Shown: piece by piece, positions 1-8,377 of the stretch
Position numbering within the stretch: the stretch's first letter is position 1
How the letters are laid out: every line of letters starts with the position of its first letter
Source of the DNA: Tersicoccus solisilvae
Lineage (GTDB): Bacteria; Actinomycetota; Actinomycetes; Actinomycetales; Micrococcaceae
NCBI RefSeq assembly: GCF_014643255.1
Contig: NZ_BMJI01000020.1
Span: 1-64,000, forward strand
Length of the DNA: 64,000 nt
Direction: 5' to 3'
The notes under the pieces: model-generated
What the model saw: only the letters and a program-made list of their open reading frames with translations
What the model was told of the DNA's origin: nothing
Database searches by the model: none
Position numbers and translations under genes: made by a program

Positions 1-93
1 CGGGAAGCGGGTGGCGTCCGCCCGGGCGGGCTCGGTCGGCGGCGCCGGCGACGGCGGCCCGACCGGGAACAGCGGCAGGGTCGCCGTGCTCAT
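1..93 (-). CDS. fliI: FliI N-terminal fragment, flagellar export ATPase (partial)
   Basis: Only the first 31 codons fall in the window. The ATG at 91-93 overlaps the fliH stop by four bases (ATGA), as in a translationally coupled operon. The visible part is a Pro/Ala-rich N-terminus with no catalytic motif, so the call rests on its place directly after fliH in the usual fliF-G-H-I order. FliI is the hexameric ATPase that feeds substrates to the flagellar type III export gate. Confidence 0.6.
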   Translation of the reverse strand, partial: MSTATLPLFPVGPPSPAPPTEPARADATRFP

Positions 94-758
94 GCGTCTC
101 CCTCCGCTCGGGTCGCGCCCGGCTCGGCCTCGGCCAGGACGGCGCGCACCCGGGCGACGGCCGTGGTGAGCCGGGCGTCGAGGGTACCGGCCGGGTAGTC
201 GGCCAGCGCATCGCCGGTCGCGATCGCCGGGTCGGCGATCAGCCTCGCGGCCGCGGGCAGCAGCTCCCGGTCCGCTCCTGCCTCCCGCAGCACCGCCACG
301 TCGGCGGGGTTGAGCCGCACCCGGATCACGTCCTCGGCGTCGTCGGCGGCGACCGCCCGGGCGAGGGCGGCGCGGGCGGCCGCGAACGGGTCGCGGCGCG
401 CGTGGTCACCGAGCAGGGTGTCGGCGGGGGCGATGACGGCGTCGACGTACCGGGCGTCCCACTCGGCCAGGACGGGGACGGTGCGGGCGCGCACCTGCGC
501 GGCGGCGGCCTGCAGGGCGGCAGTGGCGGCGTCGAGCCGGGCGCGGGCGGCGTCCGCCCGGGCGCGCTGCTCCGCCTCGAGCCGGTCCTGGCTCAGGTGC
601 GCGGCGACCTCGGCGCTGCGCAGGCCGGCGGCGTACCCGGCGGCGTGGCCACGGGTGAAGCCCTCCGTCCGGGTGCGGTCCGCGCCGGGCGCGGTGATGC
701 GCGGGAAGACGACGGGGACGGGCTGGAGCCGGGCGTCGGCGTGCGTGTCAGTCGACAT
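90..758 (-). CDS. fliH: FliH, regulator of the flagellar export ATPase
   Basis: 222 residues. A run of glycines at residues 33, 37, 41 and 45 gives the GxxxG repeat typical of FliH. It is followed by a long Ala/Arg/Glu-rich stretch (about 45-110) likely to be helical, and a C-terminal domain (about 120-210) of the FliH/V-ATPase E type. In the family FliH dimers bind FliI and dock it at the C-ring. The gene overlaps fliG upstream by about ten bases and fliI downstream by four. Sequence conservation in FliH is low, so gene order carries part of the call. Confidence 0.85.
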   Translation of the reverse strand: MSTDTHADARLQPVPVVFPRITAPGADRTRTEGFTRGHAAGYAAGLRSAEVAAHLSQDRLEAEQRARADAARARLDAATAALQAAAAQVRARTVPVLAEWDARYVDAVIAPADTLLGDHARRDPFAAARAALARAVAADDAEDVIRVRLNPADVAVLREAGADRELLPAAARLIADPAIATGDALADYPAGTLDARLTTAVARVRAVLAEAEPGATRAEGDA

Positions 759-1773
759 AGTCGTCGTCCCCCCGGCGCAGGGTGATCTCGCCGTCGGCCT
801 CGAGCGCGCGGATGCTGCGCACCACCTCGGCGCGGGCCTGCTCGACCTCGGACGCCCGCACGGGCCCGGTGGACGCGGACTCCGCCTGCAGGATCTCCCG
901 GTTGCGGTCCGAGACGTTGCCGAGCACGACCTCGACCACCGGCGCCGGCGCGCCCTTCATGGCCCGGGCCAGCACGGCCGCGTCCAGGCCGCGCAGGATG
1001 CGCTGCACGTCGCGGCGCTCGAACGTGACGAGGTCCTCGAACGTGAGCATCCGGGCCCGCACCTCCTCGGCGAGCATGGGGTCCCGCTCGGTCAGCCCGT
1101 CGAGGACGGCCCGTTCGGTGGCGACGTCGGCACGGTTGATGATGTTCAGCAGGGGCTGCAGGCCGCCGACCGTCGCGGCGCGGCGGGGCACCCCGGAGGT
1201 GCCGACGCGAGCCCGCAGCGTCTCGGCGACGACGCCGATCGCCTCGGGGGTGGCGGTGCCCATCACGGCGATGGCGCGGGCGATCTCCACCGACCGGGAC
1301 CGGTCCAGGCCCGCCAGCACGGCGGACCCCTGCTGCGGGTCCAGGTGGGCGAGCACCAGTGCCGCCGTCTCCGGCAGCTCGCCGTCGAGCAGGTTCACCA
1401 GGTCCCCGGCCTCGATGTCCTCGAGGAACTCGAAGGAGCGGCCCGCCGCCGTGAAGGTGACGCGGTCCATCACCCCGGCGGCCCGCTCGGCGCCGAACGA
1501 CGCCTCGAGCAGGTCCGCGGCCACGCCTCGACCGCCGAGTGGGGTGCGCCGGCCGGAGAGGGCGATGTCGTGGAACTCGGCGATGACGGACTCGGCCGTC
1601 TCCGCATCGACCCGGTTCAGGCGCACGATCTCGGCCGCGATCTCCTCGGCCTCCGCCTCGCTGAACTGGGCGAGGACCCGGGCGGCGTTCTCGGCGCTCA
1701 TCTGCATCAGCACGACGGCGGCCTTCTGGGTGCCGGTGAGCACGCGCGGTGGCGGCGCGATCTGCTGGCTCAC
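748..1773 (-). CDS. fliG: FliG, flagellar motor switch protein
   Basis: 341 residues, normal for FliG. The N-terminal region has the FliG repeat with EAEEIAAEIVRL near residue 40. The middle and C-terminal armadillo-like domains follow, including the LVTFERRDVQRILRGLD stretch that carries the charged residues facing the MotA stator. The GTG start at 1771-1773 overlaps the fliF stop by four bases (GTGA). FliG sits on the FliF ring in the C-ring and converts ion flow into torque and switching. No truncation or odd codon use is seen. Confidence 0.95.
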   Translation of the reverse strand: MSQQIAPPPRVLTGTQKAAVVLMQMSAENAARVLAQFSEAEAEEIAAEIVRLNRVDAETAESVIAEFHDIALSGRRTPLGGRGVAADLLEASFGAERAAGVMDRVTFTAAGRSFEFLEDIEAGDLVNLLDGELPETAALVLAHLDPQQGSAVLAGLDRSRSVEIARAIAVMGTATPEAIGVVAETLRARVGTSGVPRRAATVGGLQPLLNIINRADVATERAVLDGLTERDPMLAEEVRARMLTFEDLVTFERRDVQRILRGLDAAVLARAMKGAPAPVVEVVLGNVSDRNREILQAESASTGPVRASEVEQARAEVVRSIRALEADGEITLRRGDDDYVD

Positions 1774-3422
1774 GCCCCGACCCGTTCATCCATCATGCCG
1801 CGCAGGTAGTCGGCCGCGACCTTCGGGTCCGTCCCGCCCAGGGCGTCGACCTGCGAGCGCCGCAGTTCGATGTCGGAACCGGCGGTGCCGACGGCCTCCA
1901 GGGGTGCCGCGACGGGGATGGCGGAGGTCATCGGGGCCGCGCCGATCGCCTCGACCGCCGGGCCCTCCACGGCCACCGGGGCGTCGACCATCTCCTGCAG
2001 CGTCAGCGGGGACCCGCCCAGTTCCAGGGGCTGGCGGGCGGTGCGACGGGAGCGCAGCCACAGGACGGCGACGATGATCAGCAGCAGGAACAACCCGCCG
2101 ATGCCGAGGAAGATGTTGGTCCACATTTGCTGGTTGGCGCGGGCGTCGGCCTCCGCCTGGGCGGCCTTCAGTGCGGCGTCGGCCTGCTGGGCGGCGCTCG
2201 TGCTGAACGGCACCACCTGCAGGGACAGGGTGTCGCCGCGCTGGGTGTCGATGCCCGCCGCGGCGGAGACCAGTTGGTTGAGGGAGGCGACGTTGAGGCC
2301 GCCGGCCGCCGACTGGTTCACGGCCACCGAGACGGACTGCCGCTTGAGGGCACCGGCGGGGACGGTGCGCTGCTCGGTCTGCTTGTTGACCGCGTTGTTC
2401 CTCGTGGTGGCGCTGGAGGTGTAGTTCCCGTTGCCGGTGGCCCCGGCCGTCGCGCCACTGGTGGGGGTGGCCCCCGGGACGGCGATGTTGTCCGGCCCGA
2501 GCACGCCGGTGGAGCCGCTCGCGCCGTTGCCCGCGTAGGCCTCCGTGGTGGTGGTCTCGCTGAGCGGTTGGGTGTCCTTGGTGGTGGTGAAGGACTCGGT
2601 GGTCTGCTCGGCGGACTGCGTGTCGATCTCCGGCGTGACCGCGACGGTCGCGTTGCCGGGCCCGACGACGCGGTCGAGCACCGCCTGCACCGAGGCCTGG
2701 GTCTGCTTCTGGTAGTCCGCGGCCTGGCCGGAGGTGGTGCCGGCGGTGCCGGTGCCGACCGCGGAGAGCACGGCACCGGTGCTGTCGACCACGGACACGT
2801 TCTTCGGGGTCAGCTTCTCGACGGAGGCGCTGGTCAGGTGGACGATCGCCTGCACCTGGTCGGTGCTGATCGCCAGGCCGGGCCGGGTCTTGATGAACAC
2901 GGACGCCGTCGGATCGGCCGCCTGGGCGGTGAACACCGTCTTGTCGGGGATGGCCAGCTGGACGGACGCCGTCTCCACCCCGTCGAGGTGGCCGATGGTG
3001 GCGGCGAGCTCGCCCTCGATCGCGCGCTTGTAGGTGACCTTCTGCTGGAACTCGGAGGACGTCACGCCCATGGAGTCCAGCAGCGAGTACCCGGTGGCGG
3101 GGGCCGCGGGCAGGCCGGCGGCGGCGGCCTTGAGCCGCTCGTCGTAGACCTTGTCCTCGGGCACGAGCACAGTGGAGCCGCCGTCGGCGAGCTGGTAGGG
3201 CACGTTGTCCTTGCGCAGCTGCTCGACGACGGCGCTCGCGTCGGCGTCCTTCATGCCCGAGAACAGCGGGCTGTAGGTGGGGCGGGTCAGCCAGCTGGTC
3301 AGGGCGATCCCGCCGAGCACGAGCACGGCGATGCCGATCAGGGCGATGGTGCGCTGGGCGACGCTGAACCGGCCCACGGTCGCGGTGAAGCGGCGGGCGA
3401 GGGTGCTCAGGGCGGGGGGCAT
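1770..3422 (-). CDS. fliF: FliF, MS-ring protein
   Basis: 550 residues. A first membrane helix lies at about residues 25-45 and a second near 437-457 (IFLGIGGLFLLLIIVAVLWL). The periplasmic ring-building domains and a Thr/Ser/Gly-rich variable segment lie between them. The C-terminal cytoplasmic tail is the part that binds FliG in the family. The start ATG shares one base with the fliE stop. FliF forms the MS ring that is the base of the motor and export apparatus. Confidence 0.95.
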   Translation of the reverse strand: MPPALSTLARRFTATVGRFSVAQRTIALIGIAVLVLGGIALTSWLTRPTYSPLFSGMKDADASAVVEQLRKDNVPYQLADGGSTVLVPEDKVYDERLKAAAAGLPAAPATGYSLLDSMGVTSSEFQQKVTYKRAIEGELAATIGHLDGVETASVQLAIPDKTVFTAQAADPTASVFIKTRPGLAISTDQVQAIVHLTSASVEKLTPKNVSVVDSTGAVLSAVGTGTAGTTSGQAADYQKQTQASVQAVLDRVVGPGNATVAVTPEIDTQSAEQTTESFTTTKDTQPLSETTTTEAYAGNGASGSTGVLGPDNIAVPGATPTSGATAGATGNGNYTSSATTRNNAVNKQTEQRTVPAGALKRQSVSVAVNQSAAGGLNVASLNQLVSAAAGIDTQRGDTLSLQVVPFSTSAAQQADAALKAAQAEADARANQQMWTNIFLGIGGLFLLLIIVAVLWLRSRRTARQPLELGGSPLTLQEMVDAPVAVEGPAVEAIGAAPMTSAIPVAAPLEAVGTAGSDIELRRSQVDALGGTDPKVAADYLRGMMDERVGA

Positions 3423-3718
3423 CAGGCCTGCATCCTCATCATCTCGTTGAAGCCGCTGATCGCCTGGTTCCGCACGGTGGCGACGAGCTCCATGGTGGTC
3501 TGGGCGCGGCTGGCGGCGAGCGTGGCCCGGTGGATGTCGGTGAGGTCACCGGTGACGGCCTGCACCGCGAGGGTGTTCGACGTCGTCTGCTGCGCCTGCA
3601 GGTCTCCGAGCACCCCGGCGAGGGTGCCCGCGAAGGCACTGTCGCCGGCGCCGGCGGCTCGCCCGACGTACCCGGTCCCGGTGACGCCGCTGACCGCGCC
3701 CAAGGCCAGCTCGCTCAT
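3422..3718 (-). CDS. fliE: FliE, hook-basal body junction protein
   Basis: 98 residues, the usual size. The C-terminal half is typical of FliE, with VQAVTGDLTDIHRATLAAS and ending in RNQAISGFNEMMRMQA. The protein joins the MS ring to the proximal rod and is exported without a cleaved signal. The start chosen (ATG at 3716-3718) overlaps the flgC stop by four bases; the frame stays open farther upstream but that extension only shadows flgC. Confidence 0.93.
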   Translation of the reverse strand: MSELALGAVSGVTGTGYVGRAAGAGDSAFAGTLAGVLGDLQAQQTTSNTLAVQAVTGDLTDIHRATLAASRAQTTMELVATVRNQAISGFNEMMRMQA

Positions 3719-4110
3719 GCGTTCTTCCCGATCTGCAGGGCGGCCTGGTAGGTCTCCTTGGCCCGGTCGACGACCTGGGCGCTGGCCTGGTAGCCGCGCT
3801 GGGCCATGATCAGGGACGTCATCTGCTCGTTGAGGTCCACGTCGGGGTACTTGACGTTGCCGTCCGCGTCGGCCAGCGGGTGGTCCGGCTGGTGCACGAT
3901 GCGACCCTCGGCGTCTCCCTCGGGGGTGCTGCTGATGTAGACGCCGCTGGTGCCCTCGCCGGCCCGGGCCTCGATGTACCGGGCGCGGAAGGCCTCGTCC
4001 GTGGTCCGGGAGACGGTGTTGGCGTTGGCGATGTTGTCGGAGATCGCGTCCAGCCACTTCCGGTGCACGGTCAGGGCGGAGCCGGCGATGCCGATCGCGT
4101 CGAAGGTCAT
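3715..4110 (-). CDS. flgC: FlgC, proximal rod protein
   Basis: 131 residues with the rod-protein N-terminal motif LDAISDNIANANTVSRT (about residues 20-37) and the C-terminal helix that packs in the rod (NEQMTSLIMAQRGYQASAQV). It makes part of the flagellar rod with FlgB and FliE and is exported by the type III apparatus. It overlaps fliE by four bases downstream, and its start shares a base with the flgB stop. Confidence 0.95.
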   Translation of the reverse strand: MTFDAIGIAGSALTVHRKWLDAISDNIANANTVSRTTDEAFRARYIEARAGEGTSGVYISSTPEGDAEGRIVHQPDHPLADADGNVKYPDVDLNEQMTSLIMAQRGYQASAQVVDRAKETYQAALQIGKNA

Positions 4111-4451
4111 CAGGCGGTCCTGAGGGCGGCGCGCAGCGCGGCGGACTGGTTGCCGATGGCGGACGAGGCGAACTGGTAGCGCAGCACGGTGTCGATGTTG
4201 GAGAGGGTCTCCGTCTCCAGGTTGACGTTGTTGCCGTTGAGCTGGGTGGGCTCCAGCGACAGTGCCGTCGTCGGCCTCACCTGGCCGCTGCCGCCGCGCA
4301 CGGACGCGGCCAGGGCGTCCTCGAAGGCCACCCGCTGGGCGCGGTACCCGGGGGTGTTGACGTTGGCGATGTTGTCCGCGATGGCGCGCTGCCGCGCCGC
4401 CAGCCCGTCGAGAGCGCTGGCGAGCGCGGTGTTCGTCACGGAATCGAGCAC
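4110..4451 (-). CDS. flgB: FlgB, proximal rod protein
   Basis: 113 residues, slightly short but typical for Actinobacteria. The motif RQRAIADNIANVNTPGYRAQRVAFEDAL lies at about residues 20-47. It is the first gene of the flgB-flgC-fliE-fliF-fliG-fliH-fliI run, all with overlapping ends, and has a sigma28-like promoter about 75 bases upstream. Confidence 0.94.
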   Translation of the reverse strand: MLDSVTNTALASALDGLAARQRAIADNIANVNTPGYRAQRVAFEDALAASVRGGSGQVRPTTALSLEPTQLNGNNVNLETETLSNIDTVLRYQFASSAIGNQSAALRAALRTA

Positions 4452-4525
4452 GGCTGTCCTGCCTGTCCTGCAGCGATGACGGCCGATCCGTGGCCGGGAG
4501 GCGAGCGATCCGTGCTCACCGGTCT

Positions 4526-4552
4526 CTATCGGCCACCGCCGCGGAGGCGTTA
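4526..4552 (-). promoter_or_regulatory. Sigma28 (FliA)-type promoter for the flgB operon
   Basis: On the minus strand the sequence reads TAAC, 15 bases, GCCGATAG. This matches the sigma28 consensus TAAA-N15-GCCGATAA at ten of twelve box positions, and both boxes are identical to those before fliC. It ends 74 bases before the flgB start. Confidence 0.75.
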
Positions 4553-4626
4553 GCCGTGGTCAGCGCCGGAATGGGCACCGATCCTGCGCCGTGCCGGCGG
4601 CCCGCCGGCACCGCGCCCGGGACGTC

Positions 4627-5079
4627 TCACCCGAGCACGTCGACGTACGCGGGGGTGGACCCGCTGCGCGAGCCGACGGCCTGCACGGCGGCCAGGTGCC
4701 GGGCGGTGGCGCCCTTGGCCGCCTCCAGCAGCGCGGCGGTGGCCCGCTGCCGGACGATGAGGCGCTGCACCCGGCCGCCGAGGTAGTCGGGCAGGGGCCC
4801 GAGGCCCGGGGGCGGCACCCACCGGGCGCGCCGCGTGCCGGGACCGGCGACGTCGGCACCGGCAGCCACCGGTGCCGACGCGCCGGCGAGTAGCGGTCCC
4901 CCGACCGTTACCCCCCGCGCCGCCGGTGACCCGGGTCCCCCCATTCCGGCGGCTGACGGATCCGCGAGCAGGCGGTCGGCCGCGTCGAGCGCGAGCTCGA
5001 GCGCGTCCAGGACCGCCAGCCAGCGGACGGTGTTGTGCTCCTGGAAGGAGGCGTACGGGTCGGGGGCCGGTTCAGCCAA
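4627..5079 (-). CDS. Uncharacterised small protein downstream of fliS
   Basis: 150 residues, not recognised by sequence. The start is probably the TTG at 5077-5079, which overlaps the fliS stop by eight bases; a later start is possible. The N-terminal part (VRWLAVLDALELALDAADRLLAD) and the C-terminal part (YLGGRVQRLIVRQRATAALLEAA) look helical, joined by a Gly/Ala/Pro-rich linker at about 45-90. Its place after fliS, where many operons carry a FliT-like chaperone, suggests a flagellar chaperone or export role, but this rests on position only. Confidence 0.6.
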   Translation of the reverse strand: MAEPAPDPYASFQEHNTVRWLAVLDALELALDAADRLLADPSAAGMGGPGSPAARGVTVGGPLLAGASAPVAAGADVAGPGTRRARWVPPPGLGPLPDYLGGRVQRLIVRQRATAALLEAAKGATARHLAAVQAVGSRSGSTPAYVDVLG

Positions 5080-5515
5080 CGCTCCACCCTCCGCGGGTGG
5101 CGGGAGCGGGGGCGGCCGGGGCGGGCACCGCGTCGGCGGCGGCGTGCCAGCTCTGCTGCAGCGGGACGAGCAGGGCGATGGCCTCGCGAGTCCGCTCGAC
5201 GTCGCGGCGCACGTTCGCGGTGATCAGGGCCGTGTGCACATAGGTGTAGATGCCGCGCAGGCTCTCGGCACCGTCCCACACGTCGGGGCGGAGGCTGGCG
5301 GACAGCTCGGTGATGATGTCCTGGGCGTGCACCAGGTCGGTGGACGCGGCCGCCCAGCGCTGCTCCAGCTGGGCCGCCTCGGCCCGGCGCAGGTCGAGCA
5401 GCAGCCGGTCGTAGAGCAGGGTGAGCAGGCGGGCGGGACTGGCGGAGAGCACGGCGTCCCGGGCGTACTGGGCGCGCTGTCGGGCCTGCAGCGAGGAGGC
5501 GGTCATCGACGTCAC
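5072..5515 (-). CDS. fliS: FliS, flagellin export chaperone
   Basis: 147 residues. The FliS signature is clear: QYARDAVLSASPARLLTLLYDRLLLDLRRAE (about 16-46), then a helical bundle ending in the second half of the family domain. FliS binds the flagellin C-terminus and stops early polymerisation. The start is uncertain: GTG at 5513-5515 lies only three bases from AAGGA, while an ATG nine bases farther in has a twelve-base spacing. The upstream region is an unusual hexamer repeat. Confidence 0.93.
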   Translation of the reverse strand: MTSMTASSLQARQRAQYARDAVLSASPARLLTLLYDRLLLDLRRAEAAQLEQRWAAASTDLVHAQDIITELSASLRPDVWDGAESLRGIYTYVHTALITANVRRDVERTREAIALLVPLQQSWHAAADAVPAPAAPAPATRGGWSVG

Positions 5516-5524
5516 TGGTCCTTA

Positions 5525-5626
5525 GCGGGAGCGGGAGCGGGAGCGGAAGCGGAAACGGGAGCGGAAGCGGGAGCGGGAGCGGGAGCGGAAGCGGAAACGG
5601 GAGCGGAAGCGGGAGCGGGAGCGGGA
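5525..5626. repeat. Hexamer tandem array with 42-bp higher-order period
   Basis: Seventeen consecutive 6-bp units fill the fliD-fliS gap. With A = GCGGGA, B = GCGGAA and C = ACGGGA, the order is AAABBCB AAABBCB AAA, so a 42-bp block is repeated twice and started a third time. The array is out of frame with both genes and begins just after the fliD stop. Confidence 0.95.
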
Positions 5627-5628
5627 GC

Positions 5629-7032
5629 TCAGCGGGAGCTGGAGCTCGGGGTGGGGGTGGGGAGGCTGGCGATCTGACTGGTGAGCCAGGACTGCTGGCT
5701 CTGGAGGGCTCCGAGGGACCCCTCCATGGCGTTGAACAACGCCTGCAAGGACTCCCGGCGGGCGGCCAGGCGCACGTCCCAGTCCCCGATCCGGTCCGTC
5801 AGGTCGGTCAGCTCGGCCTGCCGGCCCTGGATCAGGCTGGACAGGGACCCGGAGGACGGCGCCGAGGCATCCCTGGCCGCGGCGGTGACCCGGACGGCGA
5901 TGTCGGCGAGGGCCCGTTGGGTGCCTGCCGGGTCGGTGGCCAGGGCGGCGCGCAGGGTGTCCTCGTCGAACGTGAAGGTGCCGTCGCGGTTCAGCTCGAT
6001 GCCCCAGGTGGCCGGTGAGGCGCCCCCGACCGGCTGGTAGGCCGCGGCGGCGATCCGGTCGTTGACCAGCGTGACGGTGGAGTTGGCGGTGAACACGCCG
6101 GACTTGACGGTGGAGACGCCGCCGGCGGCGCTGGTGCTGACGCTGCGCTGGGACGCGATCGAGGAGAGCACCCCGTTCAGGGCGTCCACCAGGGCGGAGG
6201 CCCGGCCGACGATCCCGTCCGTGTCCAGCCCGACGGTGACGGTCACCGGGGTGTCCGGCACGGTCGTCGCGGTCACGTCGACGCCGGGCAGCACGCCGGT
6301 GAACGTGGTGGTGGACGAGGTGAGCACCTGCTCGGCCGCGGTGCCCGCGTACAGCCGGGCGGACGCGTCCTGCGCGGCGGTCACGACGGCGGCGCCGGGC
6401 TCGGTCATCAGGTCCGTCGCGACGCCGGCGTCGACGTCGGCGGCGGTGCCCCGATGGAGGGTGAAACCGCCGGCCGTGCCCGAGCCGGTCGCGGTGAACT
6501 GGAGCCGGTACCGCGCCGTGCCGTCCGCGTCGGTGCCCGCCCGGACCCGCACCGCGGTGGCCGGCCCGCCGGCCGCGTTGACCGCGTCCACGACGTCGGC
6601 CAGCGCGGTCGAGGCCGGCGTCACCTCGGTGCGCTTGCCCGCGGCGTCGACCAGGGTCAGCGTCGCCGCACTGCCGTTTGCGGCGGTCGGCCACGTCGTC
6701 ATCGGACCGGTGACGCCGACCTGGCTCTGCGCGAGCCGGTCGATGGTCAGGGCGAAGCTGCCGCCGGGGGCGCCCTTCGCGACGGTCGCCGTCACGGACG
6801 CCGCCGACGTGGTGGCGGACAGGGAGGACGCGGCGGTCGGGCCGCCGAGGGCGCGGCCCGCGTCCGCGAGGGCCGCCACCTTGGTGTTCAGCTGCTGCAG
6901 GGCGCTGATGAGGGTCTGGCCGGTCTGCCGGCGCGCCGACAGCTGCTGCTGGGGCAGCTGCTCGACCTTCATCAGGGCGTTGATCAGCGACGTCGTGTCC
7001 AGTCCGCTGGCGAGTCCGTCGATCGAGGCCAT
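5629..7032 (-). CDS. fliD: FliD, filament cap (hook-associated protein 2)
   Basis: 467 residues. The N-terminus MASIDGLASGLDTTSLINALMKVEQLPQQQL is the FliD N-terminal domain, and the C-terminal region (LQGRQAELTDLTDRIGDWDVRLAARRESLQALFNAMEG) is the coiled, capping-protein part. The middle is variable, rich in Thr/Ala/Val. FliD caps the growing filament and guides flagellin folding. It ends in a Ser/Pro/Thr-rich tail, with its stop immediately before the hexamer repeat. Confidence 0.94.
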   Translation of the reverse strand: MASIDGLASGLDTTSLINALMKVEQLPQQQLSARRQTGQTLISALQQLNTKVAALADAGRALGGPTAASSLSATTSAASVTATVAKGAPGGSFALTIDRLAQSQVGVTGPMTTWPTAANGSAATLTLVDAAGKRTEVTPASTALADVVDAVNAAGGPATAVRVRAGTDADGTARYRLQFTATGSGTAGGFTLHRGTAADVDAGVATDLMTEPGAAVVTAAQDASARLYAGTAAEQVLTSSTTTFTGVLPGVDVTATTVPDTPVTVTVGLDTDGIVGRASALVDALNGVLSSIASQRSVSTSAAGGVSTVKSGVFTANSTVTLVNDRIAAAAYQPVGGASPATWGIELNRDGTFTFDEDTLRAALATDPAGTQRALADIAVRVTAAARDASAPSSGSLSSLIQGRQAELTDLTDRIGDWDVRLAARRESLQALFNAMEGSLGALQSQQSWLTSQIASLPTPTPSSSSR

Positions 7033-7085
7033 GGGTTCTCCGTTGCCGAGGGGTCCTGCCGTCCCCGGTCAGCGGGGTCGGCGTG

Positions 7086-7139
7086 GCCCGGGGGCGGCGG
7101 CGACCGGCACGCTGTGGTGCCGGCCGCCGCCGTCCCGGG
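7086..7139 (-). terminator. Strong hairpin after fliC
   Basis: A GC-rich inverted repeat (arms including GCGGCGG..CCGGCAC and GTGCCGG..CCGCCGC, loop about five bases) lies between the fliC stop at 7173 and the fliD start at 7032. There is no T tract. It fits transcript termination or 3'-end stabilisation of the abundant flagellin mRNA. Confidence 0.65.
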
Positions 7140-7172
7140 TCACCGGGGCCGCCCCTGTGGGCGGTCCGTCGA

Positions 7173-8045
7173 TCAGCCGAGGAGCTTGAGCACGCCCTGG
7201 CCGGACTGGTTGGCCTGCGCCAGGATGGCGGTACCGGCCTGGGCGATGATGGAGTCCTTGGTGTAGGTCACCATCTCGGCCGCCATGTCGGTGTCCGTGA
7301 TGTGCGAGCGGGCGGCCGACAGGTTCTGGGCGGTCACCTGCAGGGAGTTGATGGCGTGCTGGAACCGGTTGGCGACGGCGCCGAGCGAGGACCGCGCGGT
7401 CGAGACGTCCTTGATCGCGGTGTCCACCGTGGAGATCGTGGTCAGGGCCGTGGCGGCGCTGGCGAACCCGTCGGTGGTGACGATCGCGGCTTTCAGGTCG
7501 GTCGCGAGGGTCTTGATGTCCGCGCCGCTCATCGAGCCGAGGTCGACCTCGATCTGGTCGTTCGCGGTCGAGCCGGCGCCCACCTGGAAGGTGAGCTTGC
7601 CGTCACCGGCGGGGCCCGACGTGGCGCCCTTGAGCAGGTCGATGCCGTTGAAGTTGGTGTTGTCGGCGAGCCGGCTGAGCTCGTCCACCAGGCCGGTGAC
7701 CTCGGTGGTGATGGCGGCGCGCGAATCCGTGTTGTTGGAGTCGTTGCCGGCCTGGACCGCGAGGTCACGGACGCGCTGCAGGATGGAGTGCACCTCGGTG
7801 AGCGCGCCCTCCGCGGTCTGCAGCACGTTCATGCCGTCCTGGGCGTTGCGGGCCGCGATGTTGTAGCCGTTGACCTGCGAACGCAGGCCCTCGGAGATCG
7901 CCAGGCCCGCGGCGTCGTCGGACGCGGTGTTGATGCGCAGGCCGCTGGAGAGCTTCGCCATCGACTTGGACATGTCCGTCTGTGTGCGGGACAGGTTCAG
8001 GTAGGCGTTGTTCGCGGCCAGGTTGGTGTTGATGGTCATGCCCAT
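7173..8045 (-). CDS. fliC: FliC, flagellin
   Basis: 290 residues. The conserved N-terminal D0/D1 region is present (ITNLAANNAY-like start, SSGLRINTASDDAAGLAISEGLRSQ at about 33-57), as is the C-terminal D1/D0 region (ARSHITDTDMAAEMVTYTKDSIIAQAGTAILAQANQ). The short central domain gives a small flagellin with a modest D2/D3. GGAGG lies ten bases before the ATG at 8043-8045; an ATG two codons farther in is also possible. A sigma28-type promoter lies upstream. It is the last backbone gene before the accessory island. Confidence 0.97.
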   Translation of the reverse strand: MGMTINTNLAANNAYLNLSRTQTDMSKSMAKLSSGLRINTASDDAAGLAISEGLRSQVNGYNIAARNAQDGMNVLQTAEGALTEVHSILQRVRDLAVQAGNDSNNTDSRAAITTEVTGLVDELSRLADNTNFNGIDLLKGATSGPAGDGKLTFQVGAGSTANDQIEVDLGSMSGADIKTLATDLKAAIVTTDGFASAATALTTISTVDTAIKDVSTARSSLGAVANRFQHAINSLQVTAQNLSAARSHITDTDMAAEMVTYTKDSIIAQAGTAILAQANQSGQGVLKLLG

Positions 8046-8110
8046 GGTGATTCATCCTCCGTGAGTGGGTCGGGTGGTGCCTGAGCCCGTCCGTGGGCTC
8101 GCAATCTGAT

Positions 8111-8137
8111 CTATCGGCACGGTCGAGACGGTGGTTA
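8111..8137 (-). promoter_or_regulatory. Sigma28 (FliA)-type promoter for fliC
   Basis: The minus strand reads TAAC, 15 bases, GCCGATAG, the same boxes as before flgB. The -10 box ends 65 bases before the fliC start. The intact promoter shows that the island boundary lies to its right (beyond 8137). Confidence 0.8.
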
Positions 8138-8272
8138 GGCAGGGGGTGGATGTTTCTCCGGCGTACCCGTCGTGCGGACGCACTGGATCACAAGCGGAAC
8201 AGGTCGATGCCCTCTGCGTTCGCGCTCTCGGCTCGGCGCGCCTGAGCGGTCCGGTCGATCCGATCGTCTGGG

Positions 8273-8377
8273 TCATGCAGTGCCCATCGGATACGACTCG
8301 GCGGGCCGCTTGCCGAGGGTCAGCTCCATCAGCGCCAGCACGTCCACGTCGTTGCGCAGCGTCGGGTTCTCGTTCAT
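8273..8377 (-). CDS. 34-codon ORF behind a copy of the parB leader
   Basis: The ORF encodes 34 residues beginning MNENPTLRNDVDVLALMEL. It starts at an ATG six bases from AAAGGAG, the same ribosome site, spacing and leader as the ParB-like gene at 9382-10716. The body is unlike ParB. It may be a real short peptide, the stub of a gene replaced after leader duplication, or a leader peptide. Nothing in it gives a function. Confidence 0.45.
   Translation of the reverse strand: MNENPTLRNDVDVLALMELTLGKRPAESYPMGTA

Noticed and set aside
310-1809. Long plus-strand open frame opposite fliG and fliH, rich in Arg, Ala and Ser
   Set aside because: It is the antisense shadow of well-supported flagellar genes in GC-rich DNA; no family features or ribosome site.
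5525-5626. CRISPR-like repeats
   Set aside because: Units are 6 bp, contiguous, with no spacers and no cas genes in the window.
5522-6694. Minus-strand frame ending in an Arg-Ser/Arg-Phe repeat protein tail
   Set aside because: The tail is only the hexamer DNA repeat read in one frame, and the rest is an out-of-frame shadow of fliD.
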